Shown one piece after another: positions 9,083-17,638 of a stretch of 64,000 bases of DNA. Both the position numbers and the translations under genes were made by a program. The notes under the pieces are model-generated. The model did not search any database. It was not told the origin of the DNA and saw only the letters and a list, made by a program, of their open reading frames with translations. Each line of letters begins with the position of its first letter. Positions within the stretch are counted from its first letter, which is position 1. Source of the stretch: Streptomyces sp. 840.1 (lineage in GTDB: Bacteria > Actinomycetota > Actinomycetes > Streptomycetales > Streptomycetaceae); the NCBI RefSeq assembly GCF_003751445.1, contig NZ_RJUU01000001.1, positions 3,601,001 through 3,665,000 on the forward strand, read 5' to 3'.

Positions 9083-9159
9083 CCACCACCCCCCCCGCGC
9101 ATCCCGGCCGGTCCCCACGCCCCCCACACCCGGCCGGGGTGCGCCCCCACCCCGTGCGG

Positions 9160-10971
9160 CTACCGCGCCCGGTTGACCGCCGACAGCACCGCCGCCACCG
9201 ACGACGCGAGCGCGGAGGCGTCCTGGCCCGCCCCCCAGCGGACCTCGCCGTCCACCCGGCACTCCGCGTACGACGTCACCGTGGACCGGGCCGCGTCAGC
9301 CCCGTGCTCCGAGAAGTCGAGGACCGTCACCGCCACCCCGGCGGCCGCCAGCGCGTCCGTGAACGCGGACACCGTGCCGGCGCCCGTACCCTCGTAGTCG
9401 CCCTCCCGCCCGTCCACCCGCAGCGTGCAGACGAACCGGCGGCCACCGGCCGGATCGCGCTCCGCGGTCCAGGACGTCAGGGCGATCTCCCCGTCCCGTC
9501 CGGGGACCAGGTACGTCGCCTCGAACAGCTCCCACAGGTCCTTCGGCGTGGCCTCGGCGCCGCTGTCGTCCGTCGCGTCCTGCACCGTACGGGAGAAGTC
9601 CGCCCGCATCCGGGCCGGCAGGTCGACCCCGTAGCCGCCGCGCAGCAGATGGGCGATGCCGCCCTTCCCGGACTGGCTGTTGACCCGGATCACCGCCTCG
9701 TAGCTGCGCCCCACGTCCGCCGGGTCGATCGGCAGGTACGGCACCGACCACACCTCGGAGCCGCTGTCGGCGCGGTGGGCGAACCCCTTGCTGATCGCGT
9801 CCTGGTGGGTGCCGGAGAACGCGGTGTACACCAGGTCGCCGCCGTACGGGTGGCGCGGCGGCACCGGCAGCCGGTTGCAGTGCTCGACCGTGCGGCGGAT
9901 CTCGTCGATGTCCGAGAAGTCGATCATCGGGTCGACGCCCTGGGCGTGCAGGTTCAGCGCCAGGTTGACCAGGTCGACGTTGCCGGTGCGCTCCCCGTTG
10001 CCGAACAGGCACCCCTCCACGCGCTGCGCCCCCGCCAGCACCGCCAGCTCCGCGCACGCCACCCCCGTACCCCGGTCGTTGTGCGGGTGGACGGAGAGGA
10101 TCACCGAGTCGCGCCGGTCCAGATGGCGGTGCATGTACTCGATCTGGTCCGCGTAGACGTTCGGCGTCGCGATCTCCACCGTGGCGGGCAGGTTGTGGAT
10201 CACCGGGCGGTCCGGTGAGGCGTCCCACAGCTCGGTGAGGCTGTTGCAGTTCTCCAGTACGTAGTCCGGCTCGGTGAGGACGAAGACCTCCGGCGAGAAC
10301 TCGAACCGGATGTCCGCGCCTGGCCTGGCCCGCGCGAGGCGGTCCATCAGCCGCGCGGCGTCCAGCACCACCCCGTGCACCCCGGCCCGGTCGCGTCCCA
10401 GGACGACGTCACGCCAGACGGGGGCGGTCGGGATGTAGAGGTGCACGACCACCCGGTCCATCCCCACGACGGACTCGAAGGTCCGCTCGATCAGATCGGC
10501 CCTGGCCGGGGTGAAGACGACCACCGTCACGTCGTCCGGCACCGCCCCGCTCGTGGCCAGGTGCCGTACGAAGCCGAAGTCGGTACGGCTCGCGGACGGG
10601 TAACCGATCTCGATCTCCTTGAAGCCCATCGCGACGAGCAGATCGAACATCCGGCGCTTGCGCGGGGTGTCCATCGGCTCGGCCAGCGCCTGGTTGCCGT
10701 CCCGCAGGTCGACCGGGACCCAGAGCGGGGCCCGCTCGGTCCGGGCCTGCGGCCAGGTGCGCCCGGTCAGCGGGATCTCGACCCGGTCGAAGGCGGACCG
10801 GTAGCGGTGCGACGGCATCGAGCCGGCGCGCTGCCGGTTCCAGCGGGGCGCGGACTCGGGCACCGGTCCGCGCGGCGTGCAGATCGTGGGAAAGCCGTGC
10901 GCCGGCGGCAGGGTGCCGGACGCGGCGGCGGACGTGGCGGCCGGTGGGTTCTCGGGCAGGGACTCGGGCAT
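9160..10971 (-). CDS. leuA: 2-isopropylmalate synthase (leuA2-type paralogue)
   Basis: 603 aa. It condenses acetyl-CoA with 2-oxoisovalerate in the first committed step of leucine synthesis. The N-terminal TIM barrel has [17 protein letters not shown] and the metal-binding [31 protein letters not shown] is typical of LeuA. The C-terminal region corresponds to the regulatory LeuA dimer domain. An unusual N-terminal extension of about 40 Ala/Pro-rich residues precedes the barrel; Streptomyces commonly carries two LeuA copies, and this looks like the second. ATG at 10971 follows a GAGAAGAGA stretch; ATG at 10992 is possible. Upstream lie an attenuator hairpin and a leucine-rich leader peptide. 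Confidence 0.9.
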   Translation of the reverse strand: MPESLPENPPAATSAAASGTLPPAHGFPTICTPRGPVPESAPRWNRQRAGSMPSHRYRSAFDRVEIPLTGRTWPQARTERAPLWVPVDLRDGNQALAEPMDTPRKRRMFDLLVAMGFKEIEIGYPSASRTDFGFVRHLATSGAVPDDVTVVVFTPARADLIERTFESVVGMDRVVVHLYIPTAPVWRDVVLGRDRAGVHGVVLDAARLMDRLARARPGADIRFEFSPEVFVLTEPDYVLENCNSLTELWDASPDRPVIHNLPATVEIATPNVYADQIEYMHRHLDRRDSVILSVHPHNDRGTGVACAELAVLAGAQRVEGCLFGNGERTGNVDLVNLALNLHAQGVDPMIDFSDIDEIRRTVEHCNRLPVPPRHPYGGDLVYTAFSGTHQDAISKGFAHRADSGSEVWSVPYLPIDPADVGRSYEAVIRVNSQSGKGGIAHLLRGGYGVDLPARMRADFSRTVQDATDDSGAEATPKDLWELFEATYLVPGRDGEIALTSWTAERDPAGGRRFVCTLRVDGREGDYEGTGAGTVSAFTDALAAAGVAVTVLDFSEHGADAARSTVTSYAECRVDGEVRWGAGQDASALASSVAAVLSAVNRAR

Positions 10972-11016
10972 GAACGGGGTCTCTTCTCGCATCGCCGGAC
11001 GCGACCGGCACAGCAC

Positions 11017-11037
11017 GGCACCCCGCGGCGGGGTGCC
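11017..11037 (-). terminator. Attenuator hairpin in the leuA2 leader
   Basis: An 8-bp perfect stem (GGCACCCC/GGGGTGCC) with a 5-base loop lies between the leader-peptide stop codon and the leuA start. There is no T-run, which is usual for Streptomyces terminators. Position just after a Leu-rich leader ORF argues for transcription attenuation. Confidence 0.6.
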
Positions 11038-11044
11038 GATCGCT

Positions 11045-11092
11045 TCAGGCCCCGCCGCGGCAGCCGAGAAGAAGGAGACCGCGGTACGTCAT
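11045..11092 (-). CDS. Leucine leader peptide of leuA2
   Basis: This 15-codon ORF encodes [15 protein letters not shown], with four consecutive leucine codons (CTC CTT CTT CTC) and a TGA stop 8 bases before the attenuator hairpin. Stalling at the leucine run when charged tRNA-Leu is scarce would be expected to prevent hairpin formation and let transcription reach leuA. No Shine-Dalgarno is seen, but the predicted transcription start coincides with the ATG, so translation is probably leaderless. Confidence 0.72.
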   Translation of the reverse strand: MTYRGLLLLGCRGGA

Positions 11093-11099
11093 GGCCGGT

Positions 11100-11129
11100 A
11101 CAGTAGCCAGAAACCAAGTCCTCAGACAA
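11100..11129 (-). promoter_or_regulatory. Predicted promoter of the leuA2 leader
   Basis: Reading the minus strand, TTGTCT (11129-11124) and TACTGT (11105-11100) are separated by 18 bases and match a housekeeping -35/-10 pair. Seven bases after the -10 comes the leader ATG, so the transcript probably begins at or next to the start codon. The promoter lies in the 53-bp gap shared with the divergent GntR gene. Confidence 0.55.
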
Positions 11130-11145
11130 CCTGACAGGTGAATCC

Positions 11146-11838
11146 GTGTCCTCGCTCGGCCCGCTCCGCCCCAGCCCCCTGGTCGAACAGGCCACGAGCC
11201 ATCTGCGCGCGCAGATCACCGAGGGGCACTGGCCGGTCGGCACGAAGATCCCCGGCGAGACCACCCTCGCCAGGACGCTGGGCGTGGGCCGCTCCACCGT
11301 CCGCGAGGCCGTGCGCACGCTCGCCGCCCTCGGGCTGCTCCAGTCCCGGCAGGGCGCCGGCGTCTTCGTCATCGCCGACCACGCGGCCGAGGACTGGCCG
11401 GTCAGGCTGCGCCGGGCCGCTGTCACCGACGTCTACGAGGTCCGCATGCTCATCGAGGTCCAGGCCGCCCGGCTCGCCGCCGGCCGCCGCACCGACGAGG
11501 ACCTGATCGCCCTGGACGCCGCGCTCACCGCCCGGCTGGCCGCGGGCAGCGGCCCCGACGCCGGCTTCGTGGACGCGGACATCGCCCTGCACCGGACGGT
11601 CGTGGCCGCCGCCCACAACCCCGTACTGACCGATCTCTTCGGCGAGTTCGCCCCCGCGCTGCGCCAGGCCCTGATCGACCTGGTGGACCTGCTCGGACTG
11701 CGCCGCGCCGACCCGAACCACGGCCACGCGCAGCACCGGGCGCTGGTCACCGCGGTCGTGGCGGGCGACGCGGAGTCGGCGGGCCGGGCCGCGCAGGCGG
11801 AGCTGGAAGACACCCTGGCCCGCCTGCGCGCCACCTGA
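11146..11838 (+). CDS. GntR/FadR-family transcriptional regulator
   Basis: 230 aa. N-terminal winged helix (about 10-75: GTKIPGETTLARTLGVGRSTVREAVRTLAALGLL) followed by an all-helical FCD ligand domain (about 90-225) with conserved histidines (DIALHRTVVAAAHNPV, HAQHRALVTAV) that bind a metal in this family. GTG start with AGGTGA at good spacing. It is divergent from the leuA2 leader across 53 bp, so it may repress leuA2 or itself; a link to the amino-acid metabolism genes on either side is inference. The ligand is unknown. Confidence 0.9.
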   Translation: MSSLGPLRPSPLVEQATSHLRAQITEGHWPVGTKIPGETTLARTLGVGRSTVREAVRTLAALGLLQSRQGAGVFVIADHAAEDWPVRLRRAAVTDVYEVRMLIEVQAARLAAGRRTDEDLIALDAALTARLAAGSGPDAGFVDADIALHRTVVAAAHNPVLTDLFGEFAPALRQALIDLVDLLGLRRADPNHGHAQHRALVTAVVAGDAESAGRAAQAELEDTLARLRAT

Positions 11839-11848
11839 GCCCCGGGCC

Positions 11849-13510
11849 CTACGCCGCGCCCGCCCCCGACTCCCGCCACTCCTGCGCGTACTCGTCGAAG
11901 ATCGCCCGCAGCTGGTGCCCGATCTTCAGGTAGTCCAGGTCGTCCAGATTGGCCAGCGAGACCCGGACCGACCACTCGGGGCCGTCGAACCCGCCGCCGT
12001 TCAGCAGCACCACGGAGGTCTGCTCGGCCAGCCGGAACAGCGGGTCGACGGGCTCGTAGTTCTGCTCCAGATAGTGGGCGAACTCCAGGCCCAGGGTGCG
12101 CTCCGCCTCGGCCAGCAGGTCGAGTTCGATGTAGTACGAGGCCCGCTTGGGGTCCTCGGAGATCTTCATGTGCGCGCCCTCCAGGAGGAGTTCGAGGCGC
12201 TGCTGCACGATCGAGCGGATCCGGGCCTTGTACGCCTGGCCCTCGTCCAGCATGTCGAACAGCGAGAACAGCGTCATCATCACCTGCTGCGGCAGCGACA
12301 GGCCCGCCGTGTGGTTCAGCGCCACCTGCCGGGAGTCCGCGACCAGCCGGTCGATGAACCGGATCTTCTCCGGCTCCAGCGAGAGCGTCCCGTACCTGCT
12401 GTTCAGCCGCGCCTTCTGCGCCGCGTCCTGGGCCCGCAGCATGTCGTCGATGACGTTGTCGTCGTGCAGCCCGATGACGCCGAGCCGCCAGCCGGTTGCG
12501 CCGTAGTGCTTGGAGTAGGAGTACACGAGCAGCGCGTTGCGCGGCAGGTCGGCGGCGAGCGAGCGGAAGCCCTCGACGAAGGTCCCGTAGACGTCGTCCG
12601 TCACCACGATCAGGTTCGGGTTGCGGTCCGCGACGATTCCCACGATCTGCTCGGCCACCTTCGGTGCGAGCGCGAGCGAGGGCGGGTTGCTCGGGTTGAC
12701 GCAGCAGACCAGCTTGACCGAGGGATCGGCCAGCTTGTCGATCTCCTCCGGCGGATAGCGCCACTGCCGCACGCCGGTCTCGGTGAACAGGTTCGCCTCG
12801 ACGCGGACGACGTCGAAGCCGTACGTGTCGAGCTCGGGGATCTCCAGGTACGGCGTGAACACCGGCACCATCAGGGCGATCCGGTCGCCCTTGTGCAGGA
12901 TTCCGTTCTTCATCAGCGAGTCGAAGATGTAGCACATCGCCGCCGTGCCGCCCTCGGTCGCGAACAGGCTCAGCGTCTGCCCCTCCGGCGGCCGGTGGTC
13001 GAACATCTCGTCGGCCACGTACCCGCGCACGACCTGCTCGACATGGGTCAGGATGCGCCCCGGCACCGGGTAGTTGTCCCCGATCGAGGAGTCCGCCAGC
13101 TCGTGGACGAAGGCGTCCGGCACGAAGCCGAACCGCTTGACCGCCAGATCGATGCTCGCCTTGAGCAGCTCGATCCCGGGCAGTTCCGGATGCGTGCGGA
13201 CGAAGGTGGCGAAGCGCTCCGCGCAGCCGGTCTCCTCGGGCATCCCGCCCAGGTTGTCCGCCGTCCAGACCCGCCGGGACTCGGAGAGCGCGAAGTAGCC
13301 GAGCGCGTGGTACGCCTCCCGGGGACCGGTGGCGATCCAGTTGGGGTTGCCGCGGCCCGCGTTGAGCATGGCCCGCATCGCCTTGCCCTTCTGGCCGGGC
13401 TTGTCGCTCTGTGCCGACTGGGCGATGGTGATGAACTTGTCCTTCAGCTCGAACGGGCTGAGCTGGGCGAACGACCGGATCTCGGCACGGCTGAGGGTGG
13501 CCTTGGGCAT
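11849..13510 (-). CDS. Aspartate 4-decarboxylase (bifunctional aspartate transaminase type)
   Basis: 553 aa, the usual length for AspD/AsdA. It converts L-aspartate to L-alanine and CO2 with PLP in the cytoplasm. Features of this aminotransferase subgroup are ISGRGNPNW-like NAGRGNPNWIA (about 50-60), CVNPSNPPS, IVVTDDVYGTFVEGF, and the PLP lysine Lys334 in YSYSKHYGATGWRLG. It precedes two aspartate:alanine exchanger genes on the same strand (48-bp gap to the first), the aspD-aspT pairing known from Tetragenococcus. GGGAG precedes the ATG. In transcription order the exchangers come first and the enzyme last. Confidence 0.93.
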   Translation of the reverse strand: MPKATLSRAEIRSFAQLSPFELKDKFITIAQSAQSDKPGQKGKAMRAMLNAGRGNPNWIATGPREAYHALGYFALSESRRVWTADNLGGMPEETGCAERFATFVRTHPELPGIELLKASIDLAVKRFGFVPDAFVHELADSSIGDNYPVPGRILTHVEQVVRGYVADEMFDHRPPEGQTLSLFATEGGTAAMCYIFDSLMKNGILHKGDRIALMVPVFTPYLEIPELDTYGFDVVRVEANLFTETGVRQWRYPPEEIDKLADPSVKLVCCVNPSNPPSLALAPKVAEQIVGIVADRNPNLIVVTDDVYGTFVEGFRSLAADLPRNALLVYSYSKHYGATGWRLGVIGLHDDNVIDDMLRAQDAAQKARLNSRYGTLSLEPEKIRFIDRLVADSRQVALNHTAGLSLPQQVMMTLFSLFDMLDEGQAYKARIRSIVQQRLELLLEGAHMKISEDPKRASYYIELDLLAEAERTLGLEFAHYLEQNYEPVDPLFRLAEQTSVVLLNGGGFDGPEWSVRVSLANLDDLDYLKIGHQLRAIFDEYAQEWRESGAGAA

Positions 13511-13558
13511 GTCTGCGCTCCCGTGTTCAGGTTCGGTGGTGGTGGATCACGATCACGT

Positions 13559-15262
13559 TCAGTGGTTGAGGATCACGATCACGGCGCCCCACACGGTCAG
13601 CAGCACGTTGCCGACGGCGTACGGGATCGTGTAGCCGAGCGTGGGGATCTGCGACTTCGAGGTCTCGTTGATGGCGCCGATCGCCGCCGTGGTGGTCTGG
13701 CCGCCGGCCAGCACGCCCATCAGGATCGGGAATCTGATCTTCTGGATGTAGTGGCCCACCAGGAAGCCGACGAGCAGCGGTACGACGGTGGCGACGGCGC
13801 CGAGGAGCAGCAGCCCCCAGCCCGCCGAGGACAGCCCGCTGGTGAAGCTGGGACCGGCGTTGATGCCGACCACCGCCACGAACATGCACAGCCCGAGGGT
13901 GTCCATGAACCACTGGGCGCCCGGCGGCACGTTCCCGTACGTCGGGTACTTGCCGCGGATCCAGCCGAAGACCAGGCCCATGATGAGGCCGCCGCCGGAG
14001 GTGGAGAGCGAGATCGGCACGCCGCCGGCCGTCAGCGCGGGGATGCCGATGCAGCCGCCGAGGAAGATGCCGAGGCCGACCCAGATCATGTCGGTGGCGA
14101 AGCTCGTCGGCACGGGCTTGCCGAGCTCCCGCCCGGCCGGCCCGACCAGCCGCTCGGGGCCGGTCAGCACCAGGGTGTCGCCGCGCTCGACCGGGGTGGA
14201 GAGCCGGAAGGGGAACTCGGCGCCGGCCCGGTAGATCTTCTCGATGTAGACACCGGCCATGAACGGCTCCCGGCGCAGTTCCGCCACCGTCCGCCCCAGC
14301 TGGGCCTTCTCGGAGGCCACCACGTGCATGGTCTCCGTGCGGTAGCCGAGCAGCGCCACGTCGTCGGCCTCGGCGCCCACGTGGGTACGGGCGTCGAAGT
14401 CCACCAGGTCGTGCCGCAGCGCGCTGATCGCGACGGTGTCGCCGTCCCGCAGCACCAGCGTCTGGGCCTGAGGCAGGACCGTTCCCTCACGCCGGACCTG
14501 GGTGATGTAGACGCGCCGGCCGAGTGCCTGCTGCTGGCTCTCGAAGTCGTCGATGCTGCGGCCGACGAGGTCGGGGCGCTCGACCCGGTAGGCGCGCAGC
14601 ACCGTCTCGTAGTAGCCCTCGCCCTCGTCCGGGTTGTCGTCCGGCGCGTCCAGTTCGGCGGCCAGCTCGGCGCTCTCCCGGGCGAGGTTCTTGCGGTAGA
14701 GCCTCGGCAGCACGTTGGCGAGCAGCATCGCGCACAGGATGGTGCCGAGCGGATACGTCACCGCGTAGCCGACCGCCACCAGGTTCTGTTCGGACTTCAC
14801 CTGCGCGGAGGAGAGCCCCGGCAGGGTGCCGATGGCGTCCTGGGCGACACCGATGGCCGCGGACTGCGTGAGCGCGCCGCTCATCAGGCCGGCGCCGAGC
14901 CCGGGTCCGTAGCCGAGCATGACGGCGAACAGCCAGGAGACCAGCAGGCCGGTGACGCAGACGACGACCGCGTTGACGACCTGCGGCAGTCCGTCCTTCC
15001 GCAGCCCGCGGAAGAACTGCGGTCCCACCCGGTAGCCGAGGGCGAACAGGAACATGATGAAGAAGAGGTTCTTCACGGTCCCGTCGATCTGGACCTTGAA
15101 CTGCGCGCCCAGCACCAGCCCGGCGACCAGGCAGCCGGTCACCGCGCCGAGCGCGATGGCCTTGTAACGGATCTTCCCGATCAGGAAGCCGAACGCGACG
15201 ACCAGGAAGACCAGCAGCTCGGGATGGGGAGTGAAGATGTTGCGGTTCAGGAAATCGATCAT
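13559..15262 (-). CDS. AspT-type aspartate:alanine exchanger (paralogue 1)
   Basis: 567 aa. Two hydrophobic halves (about 15-170 and 390-565), each with several membrane segments, flank a soluble middle carrying two TrkA-C-like domains (about 205-290 and 295-375), the architecture of the aspartate-alanine exchanger family. Conserved sequence such as GYRVGPQFFRGL and FGWIRGKYPTYGNVPPGA is present. It would swap external aspartate for internal alanine, an electrogenic exchange. It begins 9 bases after the stop of the second exchanger gene, so they are co-transcribed, and it precedes the decarboxylase. AGGGGG lies upstream of the ATG. Confidence 0.88.
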   Translation of the reverse strand: MIDFLNRNIFTPHPELLVFLVVAFGFLIGKIRYKAIALGAVTGCLVAGLVLGAQFKVQIDGTVKNLFFIMFLFALGYRVGPQFFRGLRKDGLPQVVNAVVVCVTGLLVSWLFAVMLGYGPGLGAGLMSGALTQSAAIGVAQDAIGTLPGLSSAQVKSEQNLVAVGYAVTYPLGTILCAMLLANVLPRLYRKNLARESAELAAELDAPDDNPDEGEGYYETVLRAYRVERPDLVGRSIDDFESQQQALGRRVYITQVRREGTVLPQAQTLVLRDGDTVAISALRHDLVDFDARTHVGAEADDVALLGYRTETMHVVASEKAQLGRTVAELRREPFMAGVYIEKIYRAGAEFPFRLSTPVERGDTLVLTGPERLVGPAGRELGKPVPTSFATDMIWVGLGIFLGGCIGIPALTAGGVPISLSTSGGGLIMGLVFGWIRGKYPTYGNVPPGAQWFMDTLGLCMFVAVVGINAGPSFTSGLSSAGWGLLLLGAVATVVPLLVGFLVGHYIQKIRFPILMGVLAGGQTTTAAIGAINETSKSQIPTLGYTIPYAVGNVLLTVWGAVIVILNH

Positions 15263-15271
15263 TCAGGCCCC

Positions 15272-16948
15272 CTAGGCCCCCAGGACCCCGACGAGGATCG
15301 GTCCGGTCAGTGGCAGCAGGAAGTTGGAGAGCGCGTACGTGATCGTGTAGCCGAGCAGCGGTACGGAGCTCTGCGCCACCTGGGTGATGGAGGTGATCGC
15401 AGGGGTCGAGCACTGCTGTCCCGCGATGGCCCCGATGAGCAGCGGTTTCTCGATGTGCAGGAGTTTCACCCCGACGATCAGTGAGATGGACGCGGGGATC
15501 AGCACCATGGCGATGCCGGCGAACGGCAGCAGCGCGCCGTACTCCTTCAGCAGCGGCCAGGCCTGCGGTCCGGCGGTCAGCCCGGTGCAGGCGATGAAGA
15601 CGGCCAGGCCCAGGTCCTTCAGGGTGTTCGCGGCCTGCGGCGGGAAGGCCCCGAAGGTCTGCTTGCGGGAGCGGAACCAGCCGAAGAGCAGCCCGGTGAC
15701 CAGACAGCCGCCGCCGGTGCCGAGCGACAGCGGGATGTCGCCGATCCGCACGACGATCTGGCCGAGCAGCGAGCCGGCCACGATGCCGAAGCCCAGGTAG
15801 ATGTAGTCGGTCGTGTCGTTCTTGACGACGGCACCGATCTTCGCGACGAGCCGGTTGAGCCCGGCGCGGGCGCCGACCAGCGTCAGTACGTCGCCGCGCT
15901 GGACCGTGGTCTCGGCCGATGCGGGCAGGTGCTGGTCGTTGCGCAGCACGTCGGTGATGTAGACCCCGTCCTTGCGGAACTCGGGGTGGGTCTGCTCCAG
16001 ATGGGCGATGGTCGACCCTGCGGTGGCCTTCTCGGTCACCGCGACCTGGGTGGTGGCCAGGGGGGTGTCGAGCCCCGGCACCGCCGGTGTCTCCGGGCCG
16101 ATCTCCCGGCCGGCCGTGATGATCGCGGAGCGCCGTCCGACGACCTGGACCAGGTCGCTGAGGGTCAGTTCCAGGTCGGGCGACGGGTCGAGCACCTTGC
16201 TGCCGCGCTTGACGCCCTCGACGGTGATGGCGTTGCCGAGCCCCGCCTCCAGCTCACCGATCCGGCGGCCGTCCGCGAGGGTCACCAGGAAGGTGCGGCC
16301 GACCGTCCGGGGCAGCGCCTCCCGCTCGTCGTCCTCCAGGCCGGCGGCCCCGCCGCGCATCTTCTCCCACAGCTCGCGCGAGGCGTCGGCGAGGTTGATG
16401 CGGAGCAGCATCGGCATGATCTGGCTGGTGAACAGCACGATGGTGATCAGGCCGAAGAGGTAGCAGACGGTGTAGGCGGTGGCGACGTGCCCCTGGTACT
16501 GGGTGATCTGGCTCTGGGTCAGGTCATCGAGCTTGCCGATTGCCTCGGTGGCCGTACCGACGACCGCGGACTCGGTCGCCGCACCGGCCAGGATGCCCGA
16601 CGCGGTGCCCACGTCGAGGTCGAAGGCCTTGGCGATGCCGAAGGCGATCCCGAGGACGCAGACCAGCTCGATCAGGCAGAGCGCGAAGAAGCGCAGGCTC
16701 TTGCGGTTGAGGTTGGCGAAGAACTGCGGCCCGGCCAGGTAGCCCAGCGAGAAGATGAAGAGCGCGAAGAAGACCGTCTTGACGTCGTCGTTGACGCTGA
16801 CGTGCCGGGTGCCGATCAGCAGCGCGACGATCAGTGTCCCGCAGATGCCGCCGAGGGTGATCGGGCCGACGCGAATCTTGCCGACCAGGTAGCCGAGGGA
16901 CAGGCAGAGGAAGAGCGCGAGCTCGGGATGGTCCCGGACGACTCCCAT
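15272..16948 (-). CDS. AspT-type aspartate:alanine exchanger (paralogue 2)
   Basis: 558 aa with the same layout as its neighbour: membrane half, two TrkA-C-like domains (LTLSDLVQVVGRR, TTVQRGDVLTLVGAR), membrane half. Matching landmarks are GYLAGPQFFANL, FGWFRSRKQTFGAFPPQA and QQCSTPAITSITQ. The two proteins are clearly homologous but diverged, so they may form a heteromer or differ in substrate. This is the promoter-proximal gene of the exchanger-exchanger-decarboxylase unit; the AT-rich stretch just upstream (16965-17035) probably holds the promoter. GTGAGG precedes the ATG. Confidence 0.87.
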   Translation of the reverse strand: MGVVRDHPELALFLCLSLGYLVGKIRVGPITLGGICGTLIVALLIGTRHVSVNDDVKTVFFALFIFSLGYLAGPQFFANLNRKSLRFFALCLIELVCVLGIAFGIAKAFDLDVGTASGILAGAATESAVVGTATEAIGKLDDLTQSQITQYQGHVATAYTVCYLFGLITIVLFTSQIMPMLLRINLADASRELWEKMRGGAAGLEDDEREALPRTVGRTFLVTLADGRRIGELEAGLGNAITVEGVKRGSKVLDPSPDLELTLSDLVQVVGRRSAIITAGREIGPETPAVPGLDTPLATTQVAVTEKATAGSTIAHLEQTHPEFRKDGVYITDVLRNDQHLPASAETTVQRGDVLTLVGARAGLNRLVAKIGAVVKNDTTDYIYLGFGIVAGSLLGQIVVRIGDIPLSLGTGGGCLVTGLLFGWFRSRKQTFGAFPPQAANTLKDLGLAVFIACTGLTAGPQAWPLLKEYGALLPFAGIAMVLIPASISLIVGVKLLHIEKPLLIGAIAGQQCSTPAITSITQVAQSSVPLLGYTITYALSNFLLPLTGPILVGVLGA

Positions 16949-17050
16949 TCGGCCTCACCCACCCGAGCGAATATAAAGGATCAATAGGTACATAGTGGTG
17001 AATTTAACAGGGTGTGAGGTGTGAGGCATTTTCACCGAGTTGTCCGTATG

Positions 17051-17116
17051 TCGGCCGCTCATCGGCCGTCCGTCGACTGCTCGTCGGCCGCCCATCGGAC
17101 ACCCATCGGCCGCGCA
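17051..17116. repeat. Six tandem 11-bp units, consensus TCGGCCGCYCA
   Basis: Units begin at 17051, 17062, 17073, 17084, 17095 and 17106; the third (TCGACTGCTCG) and fifth (TCGGACACCCA) are the most diverged. The 11-bp spacing equals one helical turn, as in binding arrays for OmpR-type regulators. It lies upstream of the aspartate exchanger genes and about 0.5 kb upstream of cebE. No bound protein is known to me. Confidence 0.7.
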
Positions 17117-17491
17117 CCCCGGCGCGCCGCCCGTCGGATTCGGGGAAAGAACGCGAGGACCCCCCAGGTCACCCCCGTGACGCGGTGTCCCGTTCACCTT
17201 CCGTCGGGCTCCCGTGGCCCGGCCGGGGGTGGCGGCGGCGGTTTCCGGACGGCCCCGGAAATCCGGCCCGACGGGGCCGGTCGCCTGCCGAGCACGCACC
17301 GATCCAGCCCCAACACACCCCCTACCTGGGGCGATTCGGATTTGACGGCCTTCCGACTCCTCGCCCGTTCCCTTTGGCAAGCCCCTGGCGGGACACGGTC
17401 TCGTGACTTGCAGGACACGCTCGCGCAACGGAAGCGTCTTCAACTCTTGACACCCACCCCTCCCAGGCAGGAACCTTCCGACATCGACGCA

Positions 17492-17505
17492 TGGGAGCGC
17501 TCCCA
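17492..17505. promoter_or_regulatory. CebR operator upstream of cebE
   Basis: TGGGAGCGCTCCCA, the perfect 14-bp palindrome described as the CebR-binding site in several streptomycetes. It lies 134 bases before the cebE ATG and 20 bases before a second in-frame GTG. Cellobiose or cellotriose is known to release CebR from this site. Confidence 0.9.
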
Positions 17506-17638
17506 CATCGCAGGAGGATTTCTCGTGCGAACGGCACTGCCCGTGTCCTCCCCCCTGAACCACCTGGCACCCGCACCCACCAGCGCGAATGCCACGCAGT
17601 CAGAACGCCAGTCCCACCCTGGAACAAGGAGTAGTGGA

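Larger units (their letters stand above)
16949..17638. other. 690-bp divergent intergenic region between aspT and cebE
   Basis: An AT-rich segment (16965-17035), unusual for this DNA, probably contains the promoter for the exchanger genes; it includes a GTGTGAG direct repeat at about 17023-17036. Next come six 11-bp tandem units (17051-17116), a GC-rich stretch with no recognisable signal, a TTGACA (17447-17452) as possible -35 for cebE, and the CebR operator at 17492. Open frames here lack ribosome-binding sites and family resemblance. Confidence 0.6.

Noticed and set aside
11915..15484. Uninterrupted 1189-codon frame on the plus strand
   Set aside because: It is antisense to the well-supported decarboxylase and exchanger genes; composition is Arg/Gln/Asp/His-rich as expected for a shadow of high-GC coding DNA.
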